A stretch of 64,000 nt of DNA. Origin: Siphonodentalium dalli. Taxonomy: Eukaryota > Mollusca > Scaphopoda > Gadilida > Siphonodentaliidae. This document shows positions 47,601 to 57,598 of this stretch, one piece after another. Every line of letters begins with the position of its first letter. Position 1 is the stretch's first letter. The notes below the pieces were generated by a model. That model was given only the letters and a program-made list of their open reading frames with translations. It was not told the origin of the DNA and did not search any database. Position numbers and translations under genes: made by a program. The stretch lies in assembly GCA_032622095.1 (NCBI GenBank), contig CP136066.1:9445784-9509783 (forward strand). The letters are read 5' to 3'.

Positions 47601-47860
47601 AGTGCTAATCACATCGTTAATATCCCCATCGCTGAGGCTATGGTCATGCATAAAGGAAAGAGGTTAGTATCTGTTCATCATACTTAATTAGTGCTAATCA
47701 CATCGTTAATATCCCCATAGCTGAGGCTATGGTCATGTATAAAGGAAAGAGGTTAGTATCTGTTCATCATATTAATTAGTGCTAATCACATCGTTAATAT
47801 CCCCATCGCTGAGGCTATGGTCATGCATAAAGGAAAGAGGTTAGTATCTGTTCATCATAC
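38629..47860. repeat. 89-bp exon-derived satellite, about 104 copies
   Basis: Each unit equals the last 70 bases of PACS exon 3 ('acttaattagtgctaatcac' through 'ataaaggaaagag') plus 19 intron bases ('gttagtatctgttcatcat'). Every unit therefore repeats a complete 5' splice site. Units are very similar. Common variants are cgctgagg/agctgagg/agatgagg, tgcataaa/tgtataaa, tca|tca versus tta, and short deletions (catactagtg, catattaatt, atcgcgagg). The left end is the genuine exon. The right end abuts a hAT-like MITE end ('caaaccttgaaatag') at 47862. Confidence 0.98.
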
Positions 47861-47861
47861 T

Positions 47862-48120
47862 CAAACCTTGAAATAGTGTGACTGTCATTTGCAGAATGAC
47901 GTTCCCATAGGGTGAATTTAGTGATGCTTTCCCGCACAGCAGGCTAGTGTCACAAAATTCAAACTCTTGGAATTTTATTCTGCTGAGGCCTCAACTGCTA
48001 TGGTAGACCTAGGATCAGACTGAAGTTTCCGAGTTGAAGTTGGTGATGTTCACCCATTAGTCACCTCAATTACGCATTTTATCACATCCAAAATTGAAGA
48101 AAAATAATATATCCATGAGG
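47862..48120. mobile_element. Truncated 'caagccttgaaatag' MITE at the array end
   Basis: Begins 'caaaccttgaaatagtgtga' immediately after the last 89-bp unit, continues 'ctgtcatttgcagaatga' and the 'ccatagggtgaatttagtg' arm. It then degenerates into 'gaggcctcaactgctatggt' and 'cacccattagtcacctcaat', as in the block at 26350-27480. Confidence 0.75.
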
Positions 48121-49200
48121 ACAGATATAAGGAGAATTACTGCAATTTATTTTCATGCCTGTGAATCATGACTGCATGTATCGTGGTGTAACCGCGGTAT
48201 GCGCGGTGTTGAAGCGGTAACCTGACCACGGTGTTGGAGGTTACCGCAGTATAATACCACAGTATTACCAGTGTGACATCACGTTAACCCTTTACCCAAC
48301 AGTTATGCCCTGTGCCAATGCATTCTCTTATATATGCGAGTCGACCATAGGTCGCCTCGCATATATAAGAGAATGCATTGGCTTAACACATTAAAAATTA
48401 TAAAATTGTTAAAGAATGTAAGAAAAAATGGTAAAAAGTGTTTAAAAAAAGGTTTTTTTTTAGGCCAATGCATTCTCTTATATATGCGAGGCGACCTATG
48501 GTCGACTCGCATATATAAGAGAATGCATTGGCACAGAGCTAACTGTAACTAACACAATGTGGTCAAGAAGCCGGTTCTAATGATATCCATATTTGTATGG
48601 TTTTATTGAGACAGACCGAAGATATTTTAGGCTGTTGAAGCTTTATTTGGCCGGTTTTGGCCGTTTTGTTGGGTAAAGGGTTAAGAGGTGGTCAATTACT
48701 TTAAGTTCCACAGATATAAGGAGAATTACTGCATTTTATTTTCATGCCTGTGAATCATGACTGCATGTATCGTGGTGTAACCGCGGTATGCGCGGTGTTG
48801 AAGCGGTAACCTGACCACGGTGTTGGAGGTTACCGCAGTATAATACCACAGTATTACCAGTGTGACATCACGTTAACCCTTTACCCAACAAACCGGCCAG
48901 AACCGGACAAATAAAGCTTCAACAGTCTAAAATATCTTGGGTCTGTCTCAATAGAACCATACAAATATGGATATCATTGGAACCGGCTCCTTGACCACAT
49001 TGTGATAGTTACAGTTAGCCCTGTGCCAATGCATTCTCTTATATATGCGAGTCGACCATAGGTCGCCTCGCATATATAAGAGAATGCATTGGCCTAAAAA
49101 AAATCTTTTTTTCTTACATTCTTTAACAATTTTATAATTTTTAATGTGTTAAGCCAATGTATAGTTCTGTTGGGTAAAGGGTTAAGAGGTGGTCAATTAC
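48121..49200. mobile_element. Two tandem units each carrying a TTAA composite MITE
   Basis: The 165-bp phrase starting 'cagatataaggagaattact' at 48123 is repeated at 48713. Both contain 'catgactgcatgtatcgtgg', 'accgcggtatgcgcggtgtt' and 'gtgtgacatcacgttaaccc'. Each is followed by a TTAA MITE: 48284-48684 in one orientation with two palindromes (48313-48381, 48463-48532), and 48873-49185 in the other orientation with only one palindrome (49023-49093). Confidence 0.8.
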
Positions 49201-49379
49201 TTTACGTATAGCTGTTGTTTATGGTGTTGGGACAGATTTTTCACATTTGATCGAAGTTGAAAGACCTCTCAATATGTCCGATTGACACATGGCAGTGCCA
49301 CATTCCTTTAAATACTATATATGTGTATTTAAACTGCATATTTTATACCATTACCATTAAGAAGATCTGAAATTTATAT

Positions 49380-50182
49380 GAATAGAAAAATGTTAAAACC
49401 AACCAATTCAATGTTTCATGGAAAAATGTTAAAACCAACCAATTCAATGTTTCATGGAAAAATCTTAAAACCAACCAATTCAATGTTTCATGGAAAAATG
49501 TTAAAACCAACCAATTCAATGTTTCATGGAAAAATCTTAAAACCAACCAATTCAATGTTTCATGGAAAAATCTTAAAACCAAACAATTCAATGTTTCATG
49601 GGAAAATCTTAAAACCAACCAATTCAATGTTTCATGGAAAAATCTTAAAACCAACCAATTCAATGTTTCATGGAAAAATGTTAAAACCAACCAATTCAAT
49701 GTTTCATGGAAAAATCTTAAAACCAACCAATTCAATGTTTCATGGAAAAATCTTAAAACCAACCAATTCAATGTTTCATGGAAAAATCTTAAAACCAAAC
49801 AATTCAATGTTTCATGGAAAAATCTTAAAACCAACCAATTCAATGTTTCATGGAAAAATCTTAAAACCAACCAATTCAATGTTTCATGGAAAAATCTTAA
49901 AACCAAACAATTCAATGTTTCATGGAAAAATGTTAAAACCAACCAATTCAATGTTTCATGGAAAAATCTTAAAACCAACCAATTCAATGTTTCATGGAAA
50001 AATGTTAAAACCAACCAATTCAATGTTTCATGGAAAAATGTTAAAACCAACCAATTCAATGTTTCATGGAAAAATGTTAAAACCAACCAATTCAATGTTT
50101 CATGGAAAAATGTTAAAACCAAACAATTTAATGTTTCATGGAAAAATCTTAAAACCAAACAATTCAATGTTTCATGGAAATG
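49380..50182. repeat. 36-bp satellite, about 22 copies
   Basis: Units 'aaaatcttaaaaccaaccaa' + 'ttcaatgtttcatgga' with C/G (atctt/atgtt) and ccaacc/ccaaac variants. Since 36 is a multiple of 3 and the unit lacks stops in one frame on each strand, long reading frames of 12-residue repeats appear in both directions. They are not genes: they overlap perfectly as antisense pairs and lie within PACS intron 3, ending 38 bp before exon 4. Confidence 0.97.
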
Positions 50183-50220
50183 AATTTACATGCTTGAGTT
50201 GTTTTTGACTGTATTTATAG

Positions 50221-50263
50221 GACTGATGAAGAGTCTACACAAGTGTTCGTCCCATTCATTAGC
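50221..50263 (+). CDS. PACS: PACS exon 4 of this window (43-bp mini-exon)
   Basis: Acceptor 'tgactgtatttatag' ends at 50220 and donor ATTAGC|gtgagt starts at 50264. It completes AGG (Arg) and reads TDEESTQVFVPFIS, matching the PACS DEES...F(I/V)PF motif. It enters after two bases and ends in phase 0. Confidence 0.93.
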
Positions 50264-50600
50264 GTGAGTATGATAATTTATCAGCAGGCTTCATGTTCCA
50301 AAAAGCATGGTACAGAGCATTGTGTGACCCACAGATGTGAGTAGAGGGGGGGATGCCCTATAGCAGAAGAGTCCACAAATAGAGGTACCATGTCTTACCC
50401 ACCGGAAGCTGACATAAGCTAATGATAAGTAGAGCACTCTGCTGTATAGGCAGTTTCTGATATAGTCAAAAAGAATAGGAAAATAAAAGATAGCAGAAAC
50501 CCAAAGAACACATACAGATTTTGTGTTATGATTTATGTTTCATATTAAGAATTAATTTAAGCTTTGTATGATCCACGTTATGTGAAAAGAAATAATCAAT
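50264..50600. other. Intronic sequence, unassigned
   Basis: Nothing recognised. Confidence 0.5.
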
Positions 50601-51100
50601 AAATCGAGGTCCCTTGGTCATTTCTGTAAATTTAGTACCCACGAGGTCCCCATGTCGTTACTGTACATTTATTAACCACGAGGTCCCCAGGTCATTACTA
50701 TACATTCACTACCCACGAGGTCCCTATGTCATAACTATACATGTACTCACCACAAGGTCTCCGGGTCATTACTGCACATCCACCACCCACGAGGTCCCAA
50801 GGTTTATTGTACATTTACTATACACGAGGTCCCCGGGTCATTACTGTACATTTACCACCACAAGGTCCCCAGGTCACCACTGCACACTCACCAACCACGA
50901 GGTCCCCAGTTCATTACTTATACATTTACCACCCACGAGGTGCCCAGCTCATCACCATGCACCTACTCACCATGCGGTCCCCGGGCCGCCACTGTACATC
51001 CACCACCCACGAGGTTCCCCGCCCACCACCGCACATCCATCAACCACGAGTTGCCAGGCCACTACTATAAATTAATTACAATCCATGAGGTCCCCGGGTC
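50601..51100. repeat. About 39-bp degenerate minisatellite, 12-13 copies
   Basis: Units 'cacgaggtccccgggtcatt' + 'actgtacatttaccacc' with many substitutions. Overlapping proline-, histidine- and threonine-rich reading frames are by-products of the repeat. Confidence 0.9.
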
Positions 51101-51580
51101 GTTGTTTTGCGCGACCCACATTATGTTGAGTTCATTAGTTACAATGTATGTGCTTCTGCTATCCAAATAAGAGATTCACCATGCCAGGCCCCCAAACACC
51201 GTAACAAAGAGGTTTTATTGTTTGTGCGAGATTCAGACGTGTCCCATAACAGCTATTGAATTCCACACACTATCACAAAAAGGTTTTATTGTTTGTGCGA
51301 TTTCAGACGTTCCGTTGTTAAAGCGACACTGATTCGTGGGACAATATAAATATCTAATGTATAATAGTACTGACTACTGGAAAATTTAGTACAATGCTTA
51401 TTAAGCGGCCAAAATCGGCCATTTTGTTAATGCATACCTACAAAATGCGTTTTTGACTTATCGTATGATCTTGATAACACAGAAGGAATCAAATGTTTGG
51501 AAAAGATTTACTACGTCCGGTTCCGAAAATGTGTCTTTAATTAGATTGTTGTCCTATGAAAAAATTGGTTTGGCCTCAGT
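51101..51580. repeat. Short direct duplication, then unassigned intron
   Basis: 'aaagaggttttattgtttgt' + 'gcgag' occurs at 51205 and a near copy ('aaaaaggttttattgtttgt') at 51276. I see nothing else. Confidence 0.6.
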
Positions 51581-51584
51581 TCCT

Positions 51585-52745
51585 CAGGTTGCGCTATTCA
51601 AAAATGAAAATTGCGCAAAAAAAAAACAGGTCGTGCCAAAGTTTTATGTAGATCTCGCGATAACTGATTCTCATCTTGATTTATACTGTATACTGTTTAT
51701 TCTATGTTATATTGTGTTATTTTCTAGAACATGCTATTATGTGACTTATTTCCTCTAAAACAAGATAAAATTGTCGTATTTTGGATAAATTCTAGCACAT
51801 TGTAAACTATAGTTAATCTATAGTTTTAAAATATAAAAGACTACCATTGACAAAAGAGTGTGGGGTTTTCATGGTTACTCATGATAGTTAAAGTGCAAGT
51901 TAAGATAACCCACAAGGGGAAATCTCAAACATTGGACATTCAAGGACTATTTGTAGGATGATCTAATGCAGCTCATATCTTGATTGTGACATTTGACCCT
52001 TTTAATAAAACATTTTGTTAGCACAAGTAGCAATATTGGCTGTGGAAAAATCAAAATGTACATTTGTGGCATGTGAAAATCAAGTTAGAAACGTGCGATA
52101 TTATGCTAACCGGCTGTAAAAGGGTGTAATCGAAATGTTACTGTGCGTTCAATACAAATAATTTAAAAAATACCGTGCGTTCAATGTTTTTTTGTCAGAT
52201 CTTACCGTGCGTTCAATTCTGTTGGAGCACCACGCTTTGAAATCGGGCTCGTATGTCGAGAAAACACAGGAAACAAGGGACAATCGCTAAGCGTGGCTTT
52301 CAATGGGATATTAAGGCATCCAAACATGTCTTTGTTATACAATAAGACATCATATAGTTTGAAAAATGTGCTTTTGATCGCAAACCTGACATGTTTTTAG
52401 CACGAAAATAGGAGGTTTAACCTTGATTTACAAGTGAACTAGACACGACACTGAAACGAAAATGTAGCGGAACATACCCCTCATCAAGGCAGATTGGCAC
52501 CCGGGCTGGGATTTTTACACAATTGGAGGGAAGACGAGCGACTTTTATTTATGTCCGATTACCATGATACAGCGTTCACTTCCGTTCATACACAGTGGTT
52601 ACACACACTGTTATAATCACTTTTTTAACTGCAGATGGGTTATCGCGAGATCTACATAAAACTTTGGCACGACCTGTTTTTTGTTTGCGCCATTTTCATT
52701 TTTGATAACCTCCAGGCATACTGAATGGTTGTTCGCCTCAAATTT
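51585..52745. mobile_element. TIR element, 1.1 kb
   Basis: The phrases 'acaggtcgtgccaaagtttt' + 'atgtagatctcgcgataac' (51625-51664) and 'gttatcgcgagatctacata' + 'aaactttggcacgacctgt' (52637-52676) are inverted. The match extends outward through 'aaaaatgaaaat.gcgcaa'. The interior has three copies of 'accgtgcgttcaat' at 52140-52220. No transposase was seen. Confidence 0.75.
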
Positions 52746-52838
52746 GCAGGCTTGTAGACAGTGAAATATGTGTTAGTTACAGATGGGTAGTTTTTGCAAA
52801 TCCACTTTGACCATCATTTGCCCAATTTTGTTTTTCAG

Positions 52839-52878
52839 GAAGTCAAGATTGGTATGCCAGAATCATTAAACTCATCAG
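52839..52878 (+). CDS. PACS: PACS exon 5 of this window (40-bp mini-exon)
   Basis: Acceptor 'aattttgtttttcag' ends at 52838 and donor TCATCAG|gtaag starts at 52879. It reads EVKIGMPESLNSS plus one base, matching the PACS 'VKVGIVE' segment that follows the FVPF motif. Two consecutive mini-exons in this position agree with one another by phase. Confidence 0.92.
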
Positions 52879-52920
52879 GTAAGATCAGTACTAAACAAAT
52901 CATTTAATTCTTCAGGTATT
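52861..52920. repeat. One diverged duplicate of the exon-5 5' splice boundary
   Basis: The exon end 'aatcattaaactcatcag|gt' (52861-52880) is followed 37 bp later by 'aatcatttaattcttcag|gt' (52898-52917), which still has a usable GT. Reading through from the first donor meets a TAA before the second. Confidence 0.7.
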
Positions 52921-53099
52921 AAGTTTATTGCCCCCCCCCCCCCCCCCCCAAAAAAAGTAGTGGACTATAGAAATAAGCTGTCTGTCACTTAATCAGTCCA
53001 AAAGATATGTTGTCCTGATAATAATCATGATAATAATTTGAATAATATTTGACAGACTTCTATGAAATTTGGGATACGGTTTATGAGAAAGTCCTGGCC

Positions 53100-53345
53100 A
53101 ATTTCAAATTTGGATCGACTCCGACCATTTCTAATTTGGATCGACTCAGACCATTTCTAATTTGGATCGACTCAGACCATTTCTAATTTGGATCGACTCC
53201 GACCATTTCTAATTTGGATTGACTTCGACCATTTCTAATTTGTATCGACTCCGACCATTTCTAATTTGGATCGACTCCGACCATTTCTAATTTGTATCGA
53301 CTCCGACCATTTCTAATTTGTACCGACTCCGACCATTTATAATTT
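53100..53345. repeat. 26-bp minisatellite, about 9 copies
   Basis: Units 'atttctaatttggatcgact' + 'ccgacc' with a few substitutions (tca gacc, tgtatcg). Flanked by bivalve-type repeat text ('gttatccctcttttcgactt'). Confidence 0.93.
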
Positions 53346-53609
53346 AGTTATCCCTCTTTTCGACTTAGAAGTTCAATTATTATGTTCAGATGAAAAATTA
53401 AGTTAAAGATAAATAAAATTTGGTATGTGGATTACTCAGATTAAGTCATGTCCAAATCTGGGTCCAGTTTGATCAATTTTTTATGGAATTATGCCCTTTT
53501 AAACTTAGAATTCACTGATTATTTTGATGTCTTGGTGGATTATTCAAACGAATGTTTACTTCATCAAGCCAAAATTCAATTGAACTTTTTTTTTTTTTAA
53601 AGCACTAAA

Positions 53610-53818
53610 AACGCCACCGTTTTTGGGGATGTGGCAGTAATGTCCTAAATAATCGAACCTTAACCACAGCAGAATTTTGGGGTAACTTTTCAGGATTTAG
53701 TCACTGAGAGCATTCCGATGAATGGCAACAATCCATATTTCCGACTAAATCATGAAAAGTTACCCATAACACTGTTGTGGTTAAGGAATCGATTATTTAA
53801 GGCATTACTGTATGCCAA
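53610..53818. mobile_element. Palindromic MITE, 'aaccacagcagaatt' family, copy 1
   Basis: Termini 'cagtaatgtcctaaataatc' and 'gattatttaaggcattactg' are inverted. The arms contain 'taaccacagcagaattttgg' and 'aacttttcaggatttagtc' and their complements, with 'ccgatgaatggcaacaa' in the centre. A better copy is at 58333-58548. Confidence 0.85.
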
Positions 53819-54109
53819 GTGGCACTTTATAATTCATTATATCATTATTTTCAAGAAGAAATGAATTAATTATCAGAAGTTTTTCAATTCTGTTCTTTTG
53901 ACATTGTGCCCCTATCAAAACACAATTATCCCATAACTTTCACACCATGAGAACCATTCAAAAATGGTCCTAGACTACAGCATTCGTTTGAAGAGTTACA
54001 TATTGCTCTTAATAATAATTAGATTTTCTGAGATCTGTGACAACAAAGGACTGCATTAATTTTTCAACCTAGTGGTAATAGTTTATTTATTTTTAGGTAT
54101 AACAGAATA

Positions 54110-54846
54110 ATTGAATAATTATCCCGATAGTTTTCTAACCTTCTTCTGATTGCTGCTTAATTGGAAAAATTGCCATTTTCCAAAATCGCACTTTCAACAT
54201 TGACCCTCAACTGAATCGTGTATTGATGGGTAAACTTATGGGCATACTTTTGAACCACCCCCGTATCTGGTCCACTTCATTCACTCGAAGAGTCCCTGCC
54301 CCTTATGGTGGACCAAGCAAGGGTTATTGTCACAGATTTATTGGTTACAAACACCTATGTAACTCATCGTTTGTAGAATGTTTTATTTTCACCGAATTGA
54401 TAAGAAATCTCATTTCAAGAAACTGACTATGTGAAGACTGTTCAATTTTTAAGCAGTCTTTCCCACAGCTGTTACTTGAAATGTTTTCTTGTCGCAATCG
54501 GTGAGAAACCTATCCTTCGGCTGACCTGCTTTTCGGGTTGTGTCTATGGTGATAACACTTTCTTGGTCTACCATATGGGACATAGGTCCTTTCGAGTGAA
54601 TGTAGTGCATCAGATATGGTTTAAAACATGCCCCTAAATTCCCATGGAGTACCAACTGATCATGTTCAAGAAAATCCCATGCAGTAATAAGGTTGGTGAC
54701 ACTTAACAAACACAGATCACCCAGTTTACCCATCAATACACGATTCTGTTGAGGGTCAAATTTGAAAGCATGATTTTTGAAAATTGCAAACTTTCCAATC
54801 ATGCTACAATCAGAAGAAAGTTAGAAGACTATCGAGATAATTAACT
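54110..54846. mobile_element. 735-bp element with about 140-bp inverted termini
   Basis: The left terminus 'cccgatagttttctaacctt' ... 'gtgtattgatgggtaaact' is inverted at the right ('agtttacccatcaatacacg' ... 'gttagaagactatcgagata'). Reading frames in the middle (54223-54637, both strands) are short and not recognised. Non-autonomous. Confidence 0.8.
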
Positions 54847-54984
54847 ACCGCAATGTACTGAATTTATCATTTTCTCAATTCATTCAAAATTTCAATACAA
54901 TCAGATGAATAACACAGGAAATTTTGGTTATTATATGAGGGATGCAGGGATGACTTACTTTTTATACGCCCGTTTGAAAAAACG

Positions 54985-55440
54985 GTTGTATTCCGTAAAT
55001 CGGTTGTCTGTCCGTTCGTTGTACCTTCCATCCATCCGTCCACTTTTGGTTTCCGGATGATAACTATAGATTGAATCGAGTGAACTGAACCAAATTTGGT
55101 ATGTTAGTTTACCACACCATAATACAGATCAAGTTCGAATATGGGTTAAGTCCGCATGATTTTGACAGAGTTATGCCCCTATTTCAACTTAGATTTTACC
55201 TGATTTGCGGTTTCCGGATGATAACTTTAGATTGAATCAAGTGAACTGAACCAAATATGGCATATTAGTTTACCACCCCAAAATACAGATCAAGTTCGAA
55301 TATGGGTTTCGTCCGCATGATTTTGACTGAGTAATGCCCCTTTTTCGACTTAGATTTTACCTGATATGCGGTTTCCAGATGATAACTTTAGATTGAATCG
55401 AGTGAACTGTACCAAATTTGGTATACAGATCAAGTTCAAA
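54985..55440. repeat. Bivalve-type repeat, three about 170-bp units
   Basis: Units share 'ggtttccggatgataact', 'agattgaatcgagtgaactg', 'accaaatttggtat', 'aatacagatcaagttcgaat' and 'cgcatgattttgac'. Preceded by 'ctgtccgttcgttgtacctt'. Confidence 0.8.
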
Positions 55441-55579
55441 CATGGATTCTTTCTACATGCCCCACTCTACTCCAGAAACGGGCATATTATGCCACGCCCC
55501 GACGACGTGCTCTTGTATTATATATATTATCTATGTTATTAGTTTATTTCATCTATATGTTATCATTGGTATATTACAG

Positions 55580-55739
55580 TTGATATGGAAGAGAATGTGT
55601 CGTCACCAACCTTGTCTAGTTCCCCCCCATCGTCATCAAACCTTGCAGAAAAACTCAACGAGAAACTCATCGAGAAACCAAAGGAACACAGCACACCTCC
55701 AAGTTCTCCACAAGTCTCTGGTGCTGCACCCATGTCAGG
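55580..55739 (+). CDS. PACS: PACS exon 6 of this window (Ser/Pro-rich linker)
   Basis: Acceptor 'attggtatattacag' ends at 55579 and donor TCAGG|gtatgt starts at 55740. It reads VDMEENVSSPTLSSSPPSSS, then KLNEKLIEKPKEHSTPPSS and PQVSGAAPMS. It is a low-complexity serine/proline/lysine linker in the place where PACS proteins have a Ser/Pro-rich variable region. Six Ser-Pro or Thr-Pro type sites are potential phosphorylation sites, by inference only. Confidence 0.93.
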
Positions 55740-55865
55740 GTATGTACTATAGCCTAGATACTCGGGTATTTCTCCTAGATAACCGGGTATATACTATAGC
55801 CTAGATACTCAGGTATGTCTCCTAGATACCCGTGTATGTACTATACCCGAGATACCCAGGTATTA
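55736..55865. repeat. Decayed tandem copies of the exon-6 5' splice boundary
   Basis: The donor text 'cagggtatgtactatagcct' + 'agatactcgg' recurs as 'gggtatttctcctagataac', 'cgggtatatactatagccta', 'caggtatgtctcctagatac' and 'cgtgtatgtactatacc'. The same minisatellite continues at 56757-56880, split by a TIR element. Several copies keep GTATGT. Confidence 0.8.
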
Positions 55866-56754
55866 GTGCTTGGCGGTATTTCGGTATACCCATTATAATC
55901 AGTAAAATTTTCAATAATCGATAAACATTGAAGATGGTATTATCGTGGTTACATGTCATACCGGCCCGTTACCAGGTACATTGTGGTTTACATTTATCGG
56001 AATACAAAGAAACTACTTGGTTTCAAACTTTCTTTACTCCATGGTTATCTTTCAGTTGAAAGAAACTGTTCATTCTTCACATATGTCACTTCTTTCCTGA
56101 TGTCATTTGCCAAAATATCACTTATTCGCTGCCGGTGACAAAATCCATCCCAATATTATATTGCAAGTTATGATTGCATCATTCTGTGCTATTTTTAAAC
56201 CACAAAATGGGTGGGACAGCACATTATTTCCAGGGGTGTTATTGAGTGGGAAAGATGGATCACGTTGATATACGTGGATTTATATGTATGATTTATAATA
56301 ATTCAACAGGGAAGTGAATAATAGTTCTATAAGTTAAATACTTTGAAAGTATTTAAGGACATTTAATAAAAGCCTTATGCTTATTCACACCAGGCGGAAC
56401 ATTCCAATATCCAACTTAACAGCACGTGCTCTGTGCATATCCGCTGAATAATGCTTCCATAACTCGCAATTATTACCTGTATTTGAGATCCGCATACATT
56501 GTCATCAATTCATGCATGATACATGCAGACAAATGATACATTGCCACTGTTTGTTAATCAATAATTGTATAAAAAACGAAGTGTTGGGTGTGTGTGTGTT
56601 TCCTTATTTATTGTATGCCGTGTAGCTATACGATTTCCTCCAAAAACAGTTGACTTGTGTACCAAACGATCATTACTCAATGGGTAATACGGTATACCGG
56701 GGTATGGTTTTAGGATTACCACAGTATTTTTTATGCTTGAATACCGCCCAGCAC
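55866..56754. mobile_element. 889-bp TIR element splitting the exon-6 donor repeats
   Basis: Termini 'gtgcttggcggtatt' and 'aataccgcccagcac' are inverted with one mismatch, followed inward by 'tcggtatacc' and 'ggtataccgg'. TA lies at both junctions, fitting a Tc1/mariner-like TA target duplication. No transposase. The minus-strand open frame at 56558-56857 crosses the element boundary and is not meaningful. Confidence 0.75.
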
Positions 56755-56756
56755 TA

Positions 56757-56882
56757 GCGGGTATGTCTTCTTTGATACCCAGGTATGTTTTCCTACTTAC
56801 CAGAGTATGTCTTCTAAATCGCTGGGTATGTCTCACAGTTACACGGTATGTCTCCACAATACCCGAGTATTTATTCTAGATG
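56757..56882. repeat. Continuation of the exon-6 donor minisatellite
   Basis: Five or six units such as 'cgggtatgtcttctttgata', 'cccaggtatgttttcctact' and 'gctgggtatgtctcacagtt'. They match the copies left of the TIR element. Confidence 0.8.
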
Positions 56883-57454
56883 GTGCACGTGCGATGGTAT
56901 GAGGATACTTCAAATTGCCATGCTTGTGTGTGTATCACACGTCTGATTGACATCTCATATCTGGGCCAATTTTGACACCGACGGCACAAAGCATGAGATC
57001 TGAAGGCACAGATCTAGAGTTCCTCAGTAGAGCAGCCATATATATTATATCTATTTATTACATGATCCTACCCTTATTCCATTCAATAAACCCATTCTAT
57101 AAATTGTGATATTAAACGTTCGTTTAATAACAGGAAATAGTCCCAGGTGACCTTTGACTTCCGGTTTGTCGACCTGTTAACATTCCGTACGCTACGTCTC
57201 AAAATACTATGGCTTCCAATATTTTTCCAACAAACTATTACGAATGAAGAGTTTGAAAAGTTATGTCATTAAATATACGCCATTAAATGCGCTAAAAAGT
57301 CTGTATTTATCTGGGACTATTTCGTTACGCGGGAAAATGACGAATAGTTACGTGAAACGTCATCGCATGCCTTATAGAAGCCGACGTTAATTTCGCGTCA
57401 CATTTGTCGATTTAAGTATGTTTTGTCGGTGTTTTGGGTCATGTAATAAATAGA
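56883..57454. other. Intronic sequence, unassigned
   Basis: No supported feature. Confidence 0.4.
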
Positions 57455-57598
57455 ATCTACAACTCGTCCCCAGTTTATAGCGGAAATTACAAAACTCGTC
57501 CAGTAAATTAGGTCTGGACCTCGCCAAAGGCTCGGTCTAGACCTAATTTACTGGACTCGTCCAGTAAATTCCGCTATAAACTGGGGACTCTATTTGTC
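57455..57598. mobile_element. Foldback element
   Basis: Arms 'ccccagtttatagcggaaat' and 'attccgctataaactgggga', then inner 'cagtaaattaggtctggacc' and 'ggtctagacctaatttactg'. The loop is near 'tcgccaaaggctcgg'. Nearly perfect hairpin. Confidence 0.88.

Noticed and set aside
38629-47860. CRISPR-like array
   Set aside because: Units are contiguous with no unique spacers, the sequence is eukaryotic, and the unit is an exon boundary.
49343-50208. Sense and antisense frames of about 275 codons
   Set aside because: Pure product of a 36-bp satellite whose length is a multiple of three.
50614-51170. Proline/threonine/histidine-rich overlapping frames
   Set aside because: They come from the degenerate 39-bp minisatellite in three phases, with no independent coding evidence.
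54223-54802. Opposing reading frames of 67, 68 and 117 codons
   Set aside because: They lie inside a TIR element without transposase motifs and partly within its inverted ends.
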